NCBI RefSeq assembly: GCF_023715725.1
Contig: NZ_JAMBOT010000008.1
Span: forward strand, 1-64,000
Reading direction: 5' to 3'
Source of the DNA: Paenibacillus pasadenensis
GTDB taxonomy: Bacteria > Bacillota > Bacilli > Paenibacillales > Paenibacillaceae
DNA length: 64,000 bases
A program made the position numbers and the translations under genes. A model generated the notes under the pieces. The model was given only the letters and a program-made list of their open reading frames with translations, did no database searches and was not told where the DNA came from. Below are positions 33,555 to 42,216 of this stretch, one piece after another (the first letter of the stretch is position 1; each line of letters begins with the position of its first letter).

Positions 33555-34640
33555 TCAGATGGCTTTTGGCGTTATTCCTTGCAGCATGCCAAGCATGGAG
33601 CAAAAATGCCCGACGTAAACGCCGGTTGAAAACTGCTGCCGGATATGCGCCTCTCCCTGAATACGAATGCGCTCTCGGAAATAAACATCCTGCATCAGCT
33701 GATAAGCGTTCTTTGCGCCTTCTGAAATATCGCCCAGCGTATAAAACTTTCCCGTCACATCGGGAATAATGAAGCGCGTTACGCCTCCCGAATGCGTTGA
33801 AAGCACCGGACAACGGCATAACATTGCCTCCGCAACCGCGTAGCCGAACCCTTCGCGAATCGAAGTTGACAGCAGCACCCCGCCGGAATCTCCAATAATG
33901 CTCAAATAGTCGGCCATCTGCGAGTGGGGAACGTTGGAGCGGAGCGTCAGACGTCCGGCAAGCGGCGACGTTGCCCTCCACCTCTCGAAGGCTTCTCTTT
34001 CCCACGGCTCGTAAAGGGTGGCGTCCTCGAACATCCACAGCGACAGTTGCGGGAATTTTGGGGCAATCAAAGCGGCGATCTCCAAAAATTCCCTCCAGTT
34101 TTTGTTCGCTTCAATCCGTCCAATCCAGCCGAGAATAGGATGGGTCACGATCGGAAATTGGGAATAGCCGAAATTTTCCGTATCAAGCGGGTCGTCAAAA
34201 CAGAACTGCGTAATATCAGGATAAGCGCTTTGAAAAATATCCTGCAAATGCCGGGTCATCGGATATAAAATGCCGTCCGCGCAATGGGTCAGCACGCTCC
34301 CGTGAGCCTGCAAAAAGCTGCCGGCCTGTTCAGGCGTACCCATGCCTTGAACCTCAAACACGAGCCTGCCTTTATAACCGCTTAAACGAATATGCTCCAG
34401 CAAAACAATGTGGCTGCAAACGATAACTGCATCGTATGCTTCGCGGTGAATCAGCCGGGCAATATCGTCATAGTCTTGTGAAACGAGTACAGGGACGCCA
34501 GTTATATTTTTCAGCCCTTCCCCGATGTTTGTGTACAGCAGATGAGTTCTGATGCCGTTCGCCGTCAACGCATGGGCGCGAATACGGTTTAACGTCTCCA
34601 TGCCTCCGCTGGGCATGGAAAAAATAAGTAAAATCTTCAA
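33555..34640 (-). CDS. GT4-family glycosyltransferase
   Basis: About 361 residues with the GT4 two-domain layout: KILLIFSMPSGGMETLNRI at the start, ILGWIGRIEANKNWREFLE opening the C-terminal domain, and STSIREGFGYAVAEAMLCRC, the E-x7-E donor site. TTG 34640 follows GGGGAG closely; an ATG 15 bases upstream lacks a ribosome binding site. Donor and acceptor are unknown. No polysaccharide cluster surrounds it. Confidence 0.82.
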   Translation of the reverse strand: MKILLIFSMPSGGMETLNRIRAHALTANGIRTHLLYTNIGEGLKNITGVPVLVSQDYDDIARLIHREAYDAVIVCSHIVLLEHIRLSGYKGRLVFEVQGMGTPEQAGSFLQAHGSVLTHCADGILYPMTRHLQDIFQSAYPDITQFCFDDPLDTENFGYSQFPIVTHPILGWIGRIEANKNWREFLEIAALIAPKFPQLSLWMFEDATLYEPWEREAFERWRATSPLAGRLTLRSNVPHSQMADYLSIIGDSGGVLLSTSIREGFGYAVAEAMLCRCPVLSTHSGGVTRFIIPDVTGKFYTLGDISEGAKNAYQLMQDVYFRERIRIQGEAHIRQQFSTGVYVGHFCSMLGMLQGITPKAI

Positions 34641-34784
34641 GTTATCTCCCCGCATTCGCGGTGGCAGCAATCATATGGGCGCATAAAGCCGCACACCTCC
34701 AGCATCCGGTTTTTATCAGCGTATGCTTGCCTTTATGCGCCCGTGAAGCGATTCCGCTAAAGCCGAAGGCTTGCCTTGGACAAC

Positions 34785-34814
34785 AACACAAACGCCGGAC
34801 CGCAACGGCCCGGC
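34785..34814 (-). terminator. probable intrinsic terminator of the bactofilin pair
   Basis: GCCGGACCG (34794-34802) and CGGCCCGGC (34806-34814) form a stem with one mismatch; on the minus strand it is followed by GTTTGTGTTG. It follows the stop at 34822. Confidence 0.55.
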
Positions 34815-34821
34815 ATTCCAG

Positions 34822-35553
34822 TTATCGTTTGATCCGCTCGCCAACCTTTGCATCCGACAGGACAGTCAGCTCGCCGCTGTATTCCACGGTGCCGATCTCG
34901 CAGCCTTCCCCGATAAATACCCGGCCGCCGCGCACAATATCCGCCCGCGTATGCTCAAGCTCCACCACGTCGCCTTCAATTATTCCGGCTTCTAGCATAG
35001 CGCTGGACGATGGCCGGAAAAAGAGACCGAGCAGCCGCCATGCCGCCCCGGGGCGGCTAACGCGGATCGAGCCGGCTGTAAGCTGGCCGATTCGGGAATC
35101 GCCATACAGCTTCAGCTCCATATCCTCCGCCCGAAGCTGGCCGGACACCCGGGCCATGCCGCGAATCATAACCGTTTCCGCGTCACAGGTAATCGCTTCC
35201 ATATCTCCGTTCAGCCGGATGCTCCCGGCGCGCAAAGAATCCCGGGCGTATGCTTTCCCGGACATCCGCAGCTCCTCCAGCACAACCTCTTCACGGACCG
35301 TCAGTTCACCTGTAATTCGGAATACGCCTCCGGCCAGAGATTCCGCCTCAACCGTTCCGGTCACAGCGGACTTTACCGCCGTTAATCGGCCGTACACGTT
35401 CAAGCTGCCCGTCACTTCCAGCCGGCTGCAGTCCGTATTTCCATGAATGGTGCTGTCGCCGGTAATGGTCACCCGTTCGTAGCTGCCTCCCGCAATTGAA
35501 GCGTCGCCCGTCAATCTGACATATCGGGCCGGATGCTCGATCTCCGCTTTCAT
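34822..35553 (-). CDS. bactofilin-like polymer-forming protein
   Basis: A 243-residue protein made of repeated short beta strands with regular hydrophobic and Gly spacing (RLEVTGSLNVYGRLTAVKSA, VEAESLAGGVFRITGELTVR), the signature of bactofilins (DUF583) that form right-handed beta-helix filaments. It is longer than classical bactofilins, as in B. subtilis YhbE and YhbF. AGGAGG precedes ATG 35553. It follows its paralog by 42 bases, so they are co-transcribed and probably co-assemble. Confidence 0.8.
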   Translation of the reverse strand: MKAEIEHPARYVRLTGDASIAGGSYERVTITGDSTIHGNTDCSRLEVTGSLNVYGRLTAVKSAVTGTVEAESLAGGVFRITGELTVREEVVLEELRMSGKAYARDSLRAGSIRLNGDMEAITCDAETVMIRGMARVSGQLRAEDMELKLYGDSRIGQLTAGSIRVSRPGAAWRLLGLFFRPSSSAMLEAGIIEGDVVELEHTRADIVRGGRVFIGEGCEIGTVEYSGELTVLSDAKVGERIKR

Positions 35554-35595
35554 ACTGCCGCCTCCTTTTGCAAACCCGTGATTGTTTTAGCGACG

Positions 35596-36291
35596 TTAGA
35601 AGCGCTTCGTTTGGCGAATATCGGACTGCGAATGCAGCTCAAGCTTCTCTGAATACTGCACGAGGCCGATGTCGCAGCCAGGTCCGATTTTCACTCTTGT
35701 GCCGCGCACAACGCTGGCCGTCGTATGTTCCAGATAGATATCCTCGCCTTCAATCGTCCCTGCATGCAGGCGATGCTCCTTCGGAAATGAGAGGAGCTTC
35801 TGCCAGCCCGACCGCAGCCAGTCGCCTTTGACGGAGACATCCACCTTTCCGGCGGACAGCTCGCGGACACTGCTCTGGCCATCCAGCTTCATGCGCATCT
35901 CTCCTGCGCTGAGCGCATCCAGCTTCAGCTTGCCTTCCGATATGAGCCGCTCCGCCTGACAGCATCCATGCACCGTGAGGCTGCCGTACACTTTAGCTTC
36001 TCTGCACTTCATCGCCTCTTCCACGTCCAGCATGCCCTCAATCTTGCAGCATTCCGCTTCAAACCAGCTGCCGACCTGGGCCAGGCCATGTACTTCAGCG
36101 TTGCCGGTGCGTACCGAGCCTTTAATATCAGCTTTGCCATTTACGATCAAGCTCTCGCTGTCGATATCTCCGTTCACCCATGCGATGCCGTCGATCTTGG
36201 CGCTCTGCACCTTTCCTCCGTTCAATACTCCGATGCCGCTAACACGTAAATCGTCTCTATCGCCCCGCCAATGCCCTGCCTTCTCCCCCAT
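35596..36291 (-). CDS. bactofilin-like polymer-forming protein
   Basis: A 231-residue paralog of the next gene with the same ladder of short strands (LRVSGIGVLNGGKVQSAKID, SLIVNGKADIKGSVRTG) and a matching C-terminal half (LHAGTIEGEDIYLEHTTA corresponds to LEAGIIEGDVVELEHTRA). ATG 36291 has AGGAGG eight bases upstream; the longer frame lacks this support. Two similar bactofilins in tandem recall yhbE-yhbF of B. subtilis, which act with flagellar assembly (family knowledge). Confidence 0.8.
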   Translation of the reverse strand: MGEKAGHWRGDRDDLRVSGIGVLNGGKVQSAKIDGIAWVNGDIDSESLIVNGKADIKGSVRTGNAEVHGLAQVGSWFEAECCKIEGMLDVEEAMKCREAKVYGSLTVHGCCQAERLISEGKLKLDALSAGEMRMKLDGQSSVRELSAGKVDVSVKGDWLRSGWQKLLSFPKEHRLHAGTIEGEDIYLEHTTASVVRGTRVKIGPGCDIGLVQYSEKLELHSQSDIRQTKRF

Positions 36292-36419
36292 AAGCCATGC
36301 CTCCTCGCCATTTTGAAGGGCGGTTAATTCCCCGAAGTTCCTTCTTGCTAAGGAGCGTATCATAACCGTATTTGTCCGTCATCGGGCGCGGGACCGAGTC
36401 CATGCTGCGGCAAAATGTC

Positions 36420-36455
36420 GAAAAGCCGTGCAGTCCCGGCAAAGGGGTGCACGGC
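36420..36455 (-). terminator. intrinsic terminator of the six-gene ligase-to-permease operon
   Basis: On the minus strand GCCGTGCA (36448-36455 complement) and TGCACGGC (36425-36432 complement) pair, followed by TTTTCG. It lies 54 bases after the stop of the Bce-type permease. Confidence 0.7.
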
Positions 36456-36509
36456 CGCTAATAACCGACATGAAACTGCTCTGGCAAGCATTCCCGGGCA
36501 GAGATCCGG

Positions 36510-38435
36510 CTATAGATGGAGCTGACGGAGATAGCGCCAGCGAGCCAGATAAAAATAGACGACCTGAACCGCAAAAAAGGAAGCAAAAATAGCCGCTGCC
36601 TCTTTGAAAAAAGGAAAATAAATCATCTGCTGAAAGGCGGTAAAAGCAACGGTTGCATGCATGGCCGCAATAAGGAACGGAAAAAAGAACATGAAACGAA
36701 ATTGATGGGTTACGACCCGTTTCAACTCGTCCGGACTCAGCCCGATTTTGGCGATCATCCGATAGTGCTGCCTGTCCCGCTCCAAATCCGTATAAAGCCT
36801 CAAGTACAGGACGCTTGCCGCAAAAGCAAAAAACACAAGTCCGACAAGAGAGCTGATAATGAGCAAAATGCCGTTTATCTGTTTGTCTTGCAGCCATTGG
36901 AGTACAAGCGGGCGGTCAAAATAATGCGTTTGGCCATAACCCTCTTCCGGGCTGTTCAGTAATGCGTCAAGCTCCTTTGCTACCCCAACGCTCTCTTTCC
37001 AATTTGGAACATAAAAAGTGGTAATATCGTTATCGTAATCGAATACTCCAACAAATTGGGAATAGAAATCATCGGGAACAACGTATATGGTTCCCCTGAC
37101 GCCTTCGGGTGTTACGATATAAGGAAGCTTTTTGATCACGTTAAATTCCTTTATTGAGCCGTCGGATTTGGCCAGATTTACCGTCCCCAAGTCTTTCGGG
37201 TTCTTGACCGCATCATTTAACTCGTTGAACCATGAAGGTACGAATAACACTTCATCGTCCCGGTTCAGCTTTTCAGCGGGATGGCCCAATGTAACCGCCA
37301 GTTGATTAAAATCGGTTATGGAAAGGATGATGCTCTGCTCCCCATACTTAACCTGAAACGATATGCGTTTATTTGCTAGGCCGGCCTCTTTCAATTTAGC
37401 TTCAATTTCATAAATATGTTTTTGTTTGTTCTCGTTACCTGCCAAAGAGCGATAGGTAAACGCAAACGGGTTGCCCGCCTCCGATAATCCCGTAGAGCCA
37501 AGCGCAGTACACATTCCCAATCCGGTAAACGCAGCAGCCAAAACAATCGTAACGAGGAAATACATGACCGCGTTGTCGCGAACACGGTAGGCCATTTCCG
37601 ATATGGAGATCAAATTGGTCTTGTTAAATAAGGTTTTATCTCTTTTTTTGAACAGTCGGATCATCCGGATATTAAGCTGCGTGTAAAGAAAATAAGTGCC
37701 CGCAACCGTCAGCACGACCCCCAGAATTAAATAAAAGACGCCCGATAAATTTTCCTTATCCGCAAAGTAAAAAACAAAACCGTACCCCGTGCCGATCAGC
37801 AGCAAAGCTAGCAGCGATAACGGCCAGGAAGGTTTTGGATCCGGTTTAGGTTTAACTTCGGCTTGAATCAGCTCACTGAGCGTCGTTTTACGAAGCGTAA
37901 TCGTGGTCAATACACCGACAAACAGAAATAAAAGGATAAAGCTTATCAAAGTAAGTCCCAGCGCTTCCAGCGGAAAATAGAACGGCAGCCCTTTGACGAT
38001 CCCCAATATGTCCGCCGAAATTAACAGCAGCAGCTTGGTCAACAGGAGTCCCGACAATATTCCGACGATAATCGAAGCCAGGCCGATTAACACCGTTTCC
38101 GCAATAACAAGGCTAGTTTGCTGTCTAGGCGACATTCCGTGCAGCAGCAAAATGCCTAGCTCTCTTTTTCGCGACTTCATGTACAGGCTGAACGAGTACA
38201 GCAGAAACAGAAACGAACAGAAAAAAAGCGAGTATTGGCTCATCCGAAAGCCAACTGTGCTCAGCAGTCCAACCGATTCATTGGTTGAAGCAAGCTCTCC
38301 AAGAAGAAGAGGATGATATTTCAGCATCGAAAAAATATAAAATACCGCAACGGCAAACGCCCCGCTTAAAAAATAAGCCGTGTAAACCCTTCTGCTCCTA
38401 ATTAAATTAAATAAAATGATTTGCCGAAAGGTCAC
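36510..38435 (-). CDS. BceB-type ABC transporter permease, copy 1
   Basis: A 641-residue permease with FtsX-like halves, ten predicted helices and a large external loop (about residues 280-490) between helices VII and VIII, as in BceB. It starts FRQIILFNLIRSRRVYTAYF and has SRKRELGILLLHGMS. GTG 38435 with GGGAGG eight bases upstream is used, so it overlaps the ATPase gene by 29 bases. BceAB transporters free lipid II or undecaprenyl pyrophosphate from peptide antibiotics and signal to BceS kinases (established). Last gene of the operon. Confidence 0.9.
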   Translation of the reverse strand: MTFRQIILFNLIRSRRVYTAYFLSGAFAVAVFYIFSMLKYHPLLLGELASTNESVGLLSTVGFRMSQYSLFFCSFLFLLYSFSLYMKSRKRELGILLLHGMSPRQQTSLVIAETVLIGLASIIVGILSGLLLTKLLLLISADILGIVKGLPFYFPLEALGLTLISFILLFLFVGVLTTITLRKTTLSELIQAEVKPKPDPKPSWPLSLLALLLIGTGYGFVFYFADKENLSGVFYLILGVVLTVAGTYFLYTQLNIRMIRLFKKRDKTLFNKTNLISISEMAYRVRDNAVMYFLVTIVLAAAFTGLGMCTALGSTGLSEAGNPFAFTYRSLAGNENKQKHIYEIEAKLKEAGLANKRISFQVKYGEQSIILSITDFNQLAVTLGHPAEKLNRDDEVLFVPSWFNELNDAVKNPKDLGTVNLAKSDGSIKEFNVIKKLPYIVTPEGVRGTIYVVPDDFYSQFVGVFDYDNDITTFYVPNWKESVGVAKELDALLNSPEEGYGQTHYFDRPLVLQWLQDKQINGILLIISSLVGLVFFAFAASVLYLRLYTDLERDRQHYRMIAKIGLSPDELKRVVTHQFRFMFFFPFLIAAMHATVAFTAFQQMIYFPFFKEAAAIFASFFAVQVVYFYLARWRYLRQLHL

Positions 38436-39180
38436 GTCGATGTCCTCCCAATAATGCCAAAACGCTAACAATCTTCTGATAAAAAGCTTCCCGATTGTCG
38501 CCGTTGTAAATCTCGTTGTAAAGTTTGCCGTCCCGGATGAACACGACCCGGTCGCAGTAGCTGGCTGCCAGCGCGTCATGAGTGACCATCATCATCGTCG
38601 CTTCCTGCTCTTTGCTCAGCCGGGAAAGCAGCTCCAGCACATCGCGCGCCGATTTGGAGTCCAGGTTGCCAGTCGGCTCGTCGGCGAGAATGAGTTGAGG
38701 CCGGTGAATGAGAGCCCGGGCGATTGCGGTGCGCTGCGCCTGGCCCCCGGATATTTCATAGGTTCGTTTATTCAAGCAGTCCGTCAGCCCTAGCTGCTCC
38801 GCCAACGCCGTTATTTTGTGCATGATCAGGTCCGGCTCATGTCCGTCCAGCGCTAACGGCAGCGCAATGTTTTCTTTTACAGTCAATGTGGACAGCAGAT
38901 TGAAAAATTGAAAAACAAAGCCCAATTGCTGCCGTCTGAACTGCGCAAGCTCACGCTTGGAAAGCAGATGAGGATTCCGTCCGTTCAGCAGCACCTCGCC
39001 GGTCGTAGGAACGTCAATGGTTGAAATGACATTCAGTAGCGTTGTTTTGCCGCTGCCGGAAGGCCCCATAATGCCGACAAATTCGCCTTTATTCACAGTC
39101 AGATCAATATCTGTCAGCGCTTCGTAAGCGATCGTGCCGTTAAACACCTTGCTCAGCCGCTGTATTTTTAAAAGCTCCAT
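38407..39180 (-). CDS. BceA-type ABC transporter ATPase, copy 1
   Basis: A 257-residue ATPase: GIMGPSGSGKTTLLNVIST (Walker A), ISGGQAQRTAIARALI (signature), LILADEPTGNLDSKS (Walker B and D-loop) and the H-loop in MMVTHD. It matches MacB/BceA-type exporter ATPases. A GAGGAAGG site supports ATG 39180. It starts 39 bases after the acyltransferase gene, which makes it part of the ligase-racemase-peptidase operon. About nine of ten residues match copy 2 at 47177-47950. Confidence 0.93.
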   Translation of the reverse strand: MELLKIQRLSKVFNGTIAYEALTDIDLTVNKGEFVGIMGPSGSGKTTLLNVISTIDVPTTGEVLLNGRNPHLLSKRELAQFRRQQLGFVFQFFNLLSTLTVKENIALPLALDGHEPDLIMHKITALAEQLGLTDCLNKRTYEISGGQAQRTAIARALIHRPQLILADEPTGNLDSKSARDVLELLSRLSKEQEATMMMVTHDALAASYCDRVVFIRDGKLYNEIYNGDNREAFYQKIVSVLALLGGHRRDLSANHFI

Positions 39181-39219
39181 ATCCTTCCTCACCTTCACCT
39201 TCCAACTCAGCTTTCCCCA

Positions 39220-40257
39220 TCAGCTTTGCGTGCTATTCCTGGGCATGGCCCGGCGGTTGGACAGTTTAACTATTCGAGACGCCGCTGTGGCCAGCAGTGC
39301 GGTGATCAAACAAACAACTGCATAATGAATGACACTGTTATCCACGAATACGGCTTCCATACCAACGGCTTCCGCCGCCCCGCGCACGAGCACAACGACC
39401 CAGATATGCAAAATAAAAATCCAGACAAGCAGATCGCGTGATCCGATGCCGCGGCGCACCTTCCACTGGAGGGACAGCTGGAATAAAAAATACGCGGCAG
39501 GAAGGGCAAACAAGTACATGCTCGCATGTTTAGCCGTCCCTGCGTTGTCGAGCAAAATGCCTTCGGTCATCAGCAGACCGATTGATATAAAGAATAACAC
39601 GGCGTTAGTTGCCGGAGGCATCGCCCGTTGTCCGCCCCGCGCAAGCGCAGCTCCTAAAGCCAATCCGATCGGCGCAAAAAACAAGCCGTTGCGCGTGTAG
39701 TCAAACAGCACGAACATGCTGTCATAAGCTTCCTTCCACTTTCCTAAAAAGCCATAATAATTATCGCCGAACATACCAACGACAAACAAGGCTGCCGAAC
39801 CCGCAACAAAAGCCTGCATGGGCAATTTGCGGTAGGCAAATGTTGTGATAACGATACCAATCATGAGTGCCGGCAAAAACCACAGATGATAAAAAGTGCC
39901 GTTGAAGAACAGATCACGGAAGAAGGAAGCGGCGTTGAACGAATCGGAATAATACCCTTTGTACACGTTGAGCGGAATATACAGAACGGTTCCGATCAGA
40001 TACAGCTTGCCTACCCGTTTCAGATAATTGTACATAACCTTCCGGTCATGGGCGGCGTCGCCGTTCAGCTTACGGAAATACAGGAACCCGGCTGTCATAA
40101 AAAAGATGGGAACGGTAATGCGGGTGAACAGCCCGCTGAACAGAAAATCGGCAAAAGGGCTGTACGATTCCAGCGGCCCGGTATGGTTGGCGACGACGAG
40201 CAAACCGGCAAATAGCCGGAGCCAATCCAACCCGTTATACGTTGGTTTATTCAGCAT
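39220..40257 (-). CDS. membrane acyltransferase-3 protein, VanT N-terminal-domain-like
   Basis: A 345-residue protein with about ten membrane helices of the acyltransferase_3 type: NGLDWLRLFAGLLVVANHTG, FTRITVPIFFMTAGFLYF, FYHLWFLPALMIGI. The same fold forms the membrane half of VanT serine racemases, where it is thought to import L-serine; in the VanL cluster this half is a separate gene vanTm (established). It overlaps the peptidase gene by 11 bases. Next to a free-standing racemase and a VanXY-like enzyme, a vanTm role is the best inference. Confidence 0.75.
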   Translation of the reverse strand: MLNKPTYNGLDWLRLFAGLLVVANHTGPLESYSPFADFLFSGLFTRITVPIFFMTAGFLYFRKLNGDAAHDRKVMYNYLKRVGKLYLIGTVLYIPLNVYKGYYSDSFNAASFFRDLFFNGTFYHLWFLPALMIGIVITTFAYRKLPMQAFVAGSAALFVVGMFGDNYYGFLGKWKEAYDSMFVLFDYTRNGLFFAPIGLALGAALARGGQRAMPPATNAVLFFISIGLLMTEGILLDNAGTAKHASMYLFALPAAYFLFQLSLQWKVRRGIGSRDLLVWIFILHIWVVVLVRGAAEAVGMEAVFVDNSVIHYAVVCLITALLATAASRIVKLSNRRAMPRNSTQS

Positions 40258-41086
40258 GATCCACCTGCTCGATCCCCTGTTTTACCGTTACGACGAAGCC
40301 TTCCCGGTTCGTGCCGGATACGCTGAAATTGCCGCTGCAGTTAACTGGCACGGTCATGCGCTCTCCTTTGCCAAAAGGCATGTAATAAATCCGAAATTCC
40401 GCTGCTTCATCCCGGTAAATCAACTCATTCGGCTGCTCATGCTTCTCTAACGACTCGATGTATTCTTCGAGACATTGGCTCCGCTGCTCCATGATGGCGG
40501 AATGGGGATAACCGACGTAGCGAAAATGCCACGGCTCGCAGGAAATGCCGGTGATGGCTTCCTTGTCCGCCTTGTAACGCTGGATGAAGCCGTATGAGGC
40601 TGCAAGCTGCTTGAAGGCCAGGCATGCGCCGCTGTCAGGAAACGACGGGGCGATAAAGTCCATTTCCCCGCTCAGCGCTCCAACGTCGATGGCCAGGCCG
40701 GATTGATGCTCGCTATGGCCGGGAAGCGCCACGTACCGGGCCGTGTATTCCGGGCCATTTTCAGCCAAAGAACCGGCATAAATTTGTTCCTGCTCCTGCT
40801 GCGTCCTGTATGCGCTCACCGCAACAACCTCATCGATCCCGCCGGACGCTTTCAGCAGGGCAGTGAACTGGCGCAGACAGCTCTCCTCCAGCTGCATGCC
40901 TTCGCTCCATTGCTTGATTCCGGCATGTTGACTGAGCGCGCCGAGCTCTTCGGACGCTGGCGAATCCTTCATCCCATTCGTTTGATTAATTAATATTAAA
41001 TGCCCTTTATGAATATCTGCACGGCTCAAATGAATCTCACGGCCATTCAGCTCATCAGTCCGGCTTTCGCAGTATTGACGTTCCAT
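40247..41086 (-). CDS. cytoplasmic VanXY/VanY-type D,D-peptidase
   Basis: A 279-residue zinc peptidase of the LAS/VanY family: SAYRTQQEQEQIYAGSL, ALPGHSEHQSGLAIDVG (zinc His and Asp), ISCEPWHFRYVGYPHS (catalytic Glu and zinc His). The order and wording are very close to VanXY. There is no signal peptide or membrane helix, so it acts in the cytoplasm as VanXY does, removing D-Ala ended precursors. A C-terminal 55-residue extension is extra. ATG 41086 overlaps the racemase gene by 40 bases; a longer frame to 41434 lies inside the racemase gene and is rejected. Confidence 0.85.
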   Translation of the reverse strand: MERQYCESRTDELNGREIHLSRADIHKGHLILINQTNGMKDSPASEELGALSQHAGIKQWSEGMQLEESCLRQFTALLKASGGIDEVVAVSAYRTQQEQEQIYAGSLAENGPEYTARYVALPGHSEHQSGLAIDVGALSGEMDFIAPSFPDSGACLAFKQLAASYGFIQRYKADKEAITGISCEPWHFRYVGYPHSAIMEQRSQCLEEYIESLEKHEQPNELIYRDEAAEFRIYYMPFGKGERMTVPVNCSGNFSVSGTNREGFVVTVKQGIEQVDHAE

Positions 41087-42210
41087 ACGTGCTGATTCCC
41101 CTCCGCTTGAATATATACTCGCTCTACCCGGCTTGTCAGGGAGGAAGATACTTCTTGAGATACCCGGCCTGTGCTGCCGGCAAGCTCCTTGCAGGTCAAC
41201 GAATCCCCGCCTTGCGAGCCGATCAGCGTAACCTGCGTTCCCTCCGAAACCCAGCACGGCAGCTTCACCATCAGCTGGTCCATCGATATTTTGCCGACAA
41301 CCTTCGCCCGCCTGCCTCCGATCAGCATCTCGGTGCCCTGCATGCTCTGCGTCCATCCGTCGGCATATCCGATCGGCACCGTTCCGATCCATTGATCCTC
41401 TTCCGCCACATAGGAGTTGTCGTATCCGACGCATTCACCCTTGCCGAGCTTTTTGACCTGTATCAATCTGCTGCGCAGGCTCAGGGCCGGACGAAGCCGA
41501 ATATGCGGAACAAGCTTGTCTGGATAAAAGCCGTAGATCGCCGCCCCAATGCGCACCATATCCATGGCCAAATAGGGAAAACGAAGCGCCGCTGCGCTGC
41601 CCGCGCAGTGGTAATGCCCGATCGCCAGCCCCGACTGTTTAGCCCATTCCATCATCGTCAAGAAGCGGCCCGCCTGCTGCTGCAAATAACTCGTATCTTC
41701 CTGTCCCGCCGTAGCAAAATGGGTGTAGAAGCCGTCGACCTCGATGTCGGAGGCTCTCAGCCACGGGGCAAGCTCCAGCCATTCCTGGCGCGTCCGCAGG
41801 CCGATCCGGCCGAGACCCGTATCGCATTTGACATGCAGCTGCAGCCGTCCGAACGATTTCTCCGGTTTATAGGCCCGCATTTCCTTCATCCAGGACGAGC
41901 TCGTAACGGTGAGCATGAGGTCATGCTCTATCGCCACACTCACGTGCTCCGGCCTAATCGGAGTCAGAATAAGAATAGGCAGCTTGATGCCCGCATCGCG
42001 CAGATGCAAAGCCTCATCCAGGTAAGCGACGCCCAAACAGTCCGCTCCGCCCTGCACCGCTGCCCCGGCCGCCTCAATCGCTCCATGCCCGTAACCGTCG
42101 GCTTTGACGACCGCCATCATTTTCACAGCGCGGGGCAATTTGCGGCGGATTGTCCTCATGTTCGTCCGGATGCAATCGAGATCAACCTCCGCCCATGTAT
42201 CCCTGTACAT
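41047..42210 (-). CDS. alr: alanine racemase family enzyme, possible serine racemase (VanTr-like)
   Basis: A 387-residue PLP enzyme: AVVKADGYGHGA with PLP Lys36, DTGLGRIGLRT, HCAGSAAALRFPYLAMDMVR and GYDNSYVAEEDQWIGTVPIG with catalytic Tyr263, then GKISMDQLMV. Near the C-terminus the usual N-Y-E-V-x-C reads V-S-Q352-E-V, so the position of Tyr354 of Geobacillus alanine racemase, Asn in VanT serine racemases, is Gln. The block ends RVERVYI as in VanT. This favours a serine or broadened activity (inference). It sits six bases after the ligase gene. Confidence 0.85.
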   Translation of the reverse strand: MYRDTWAEVDLDCIRTNMRTIRRKLPRAVKMMAVVKADGYGHGAIEAAGAAVQGGADCLGVAYLDEALHLRDAGIKLPILILTPIRPEHVSVAIEHDLMLTVTSSSWMKEMRAYKPEKSFGRLQLHVKCDTGLGRIGLRTRQEWLELAPWLRASDIEVDGFYTHFATAGQEDTSYLQQQAGRFLTMMEWAKQSGLAIGHYHCAGSAAALRFPYLAMDMVRIGAAIYGFYPDKLVPHIRLRPALSLRSRLIQVKKLGKGECVGYDNSYVAEEDQWIGTVPIGYADGWTQSMQGTEMLIGGRRAKVVGKISMDQLMVKLPCWVSEGTQVTLIGSQGGDSLTCKELAGSTGRVSQEVSSSLTSRVERVYIQAEGNQHVWNVNTAKAGLMS

Positions 42211-42216
42211 CGATGA

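Noticed and set aside
41087..41434. Extra 116-residue N-terminus of the D,D-peptidase
   Set aside because: It lies wholly inside the racemase gene in another frame and has no family similarity; ATG 41086 restores a VanXY-like start.
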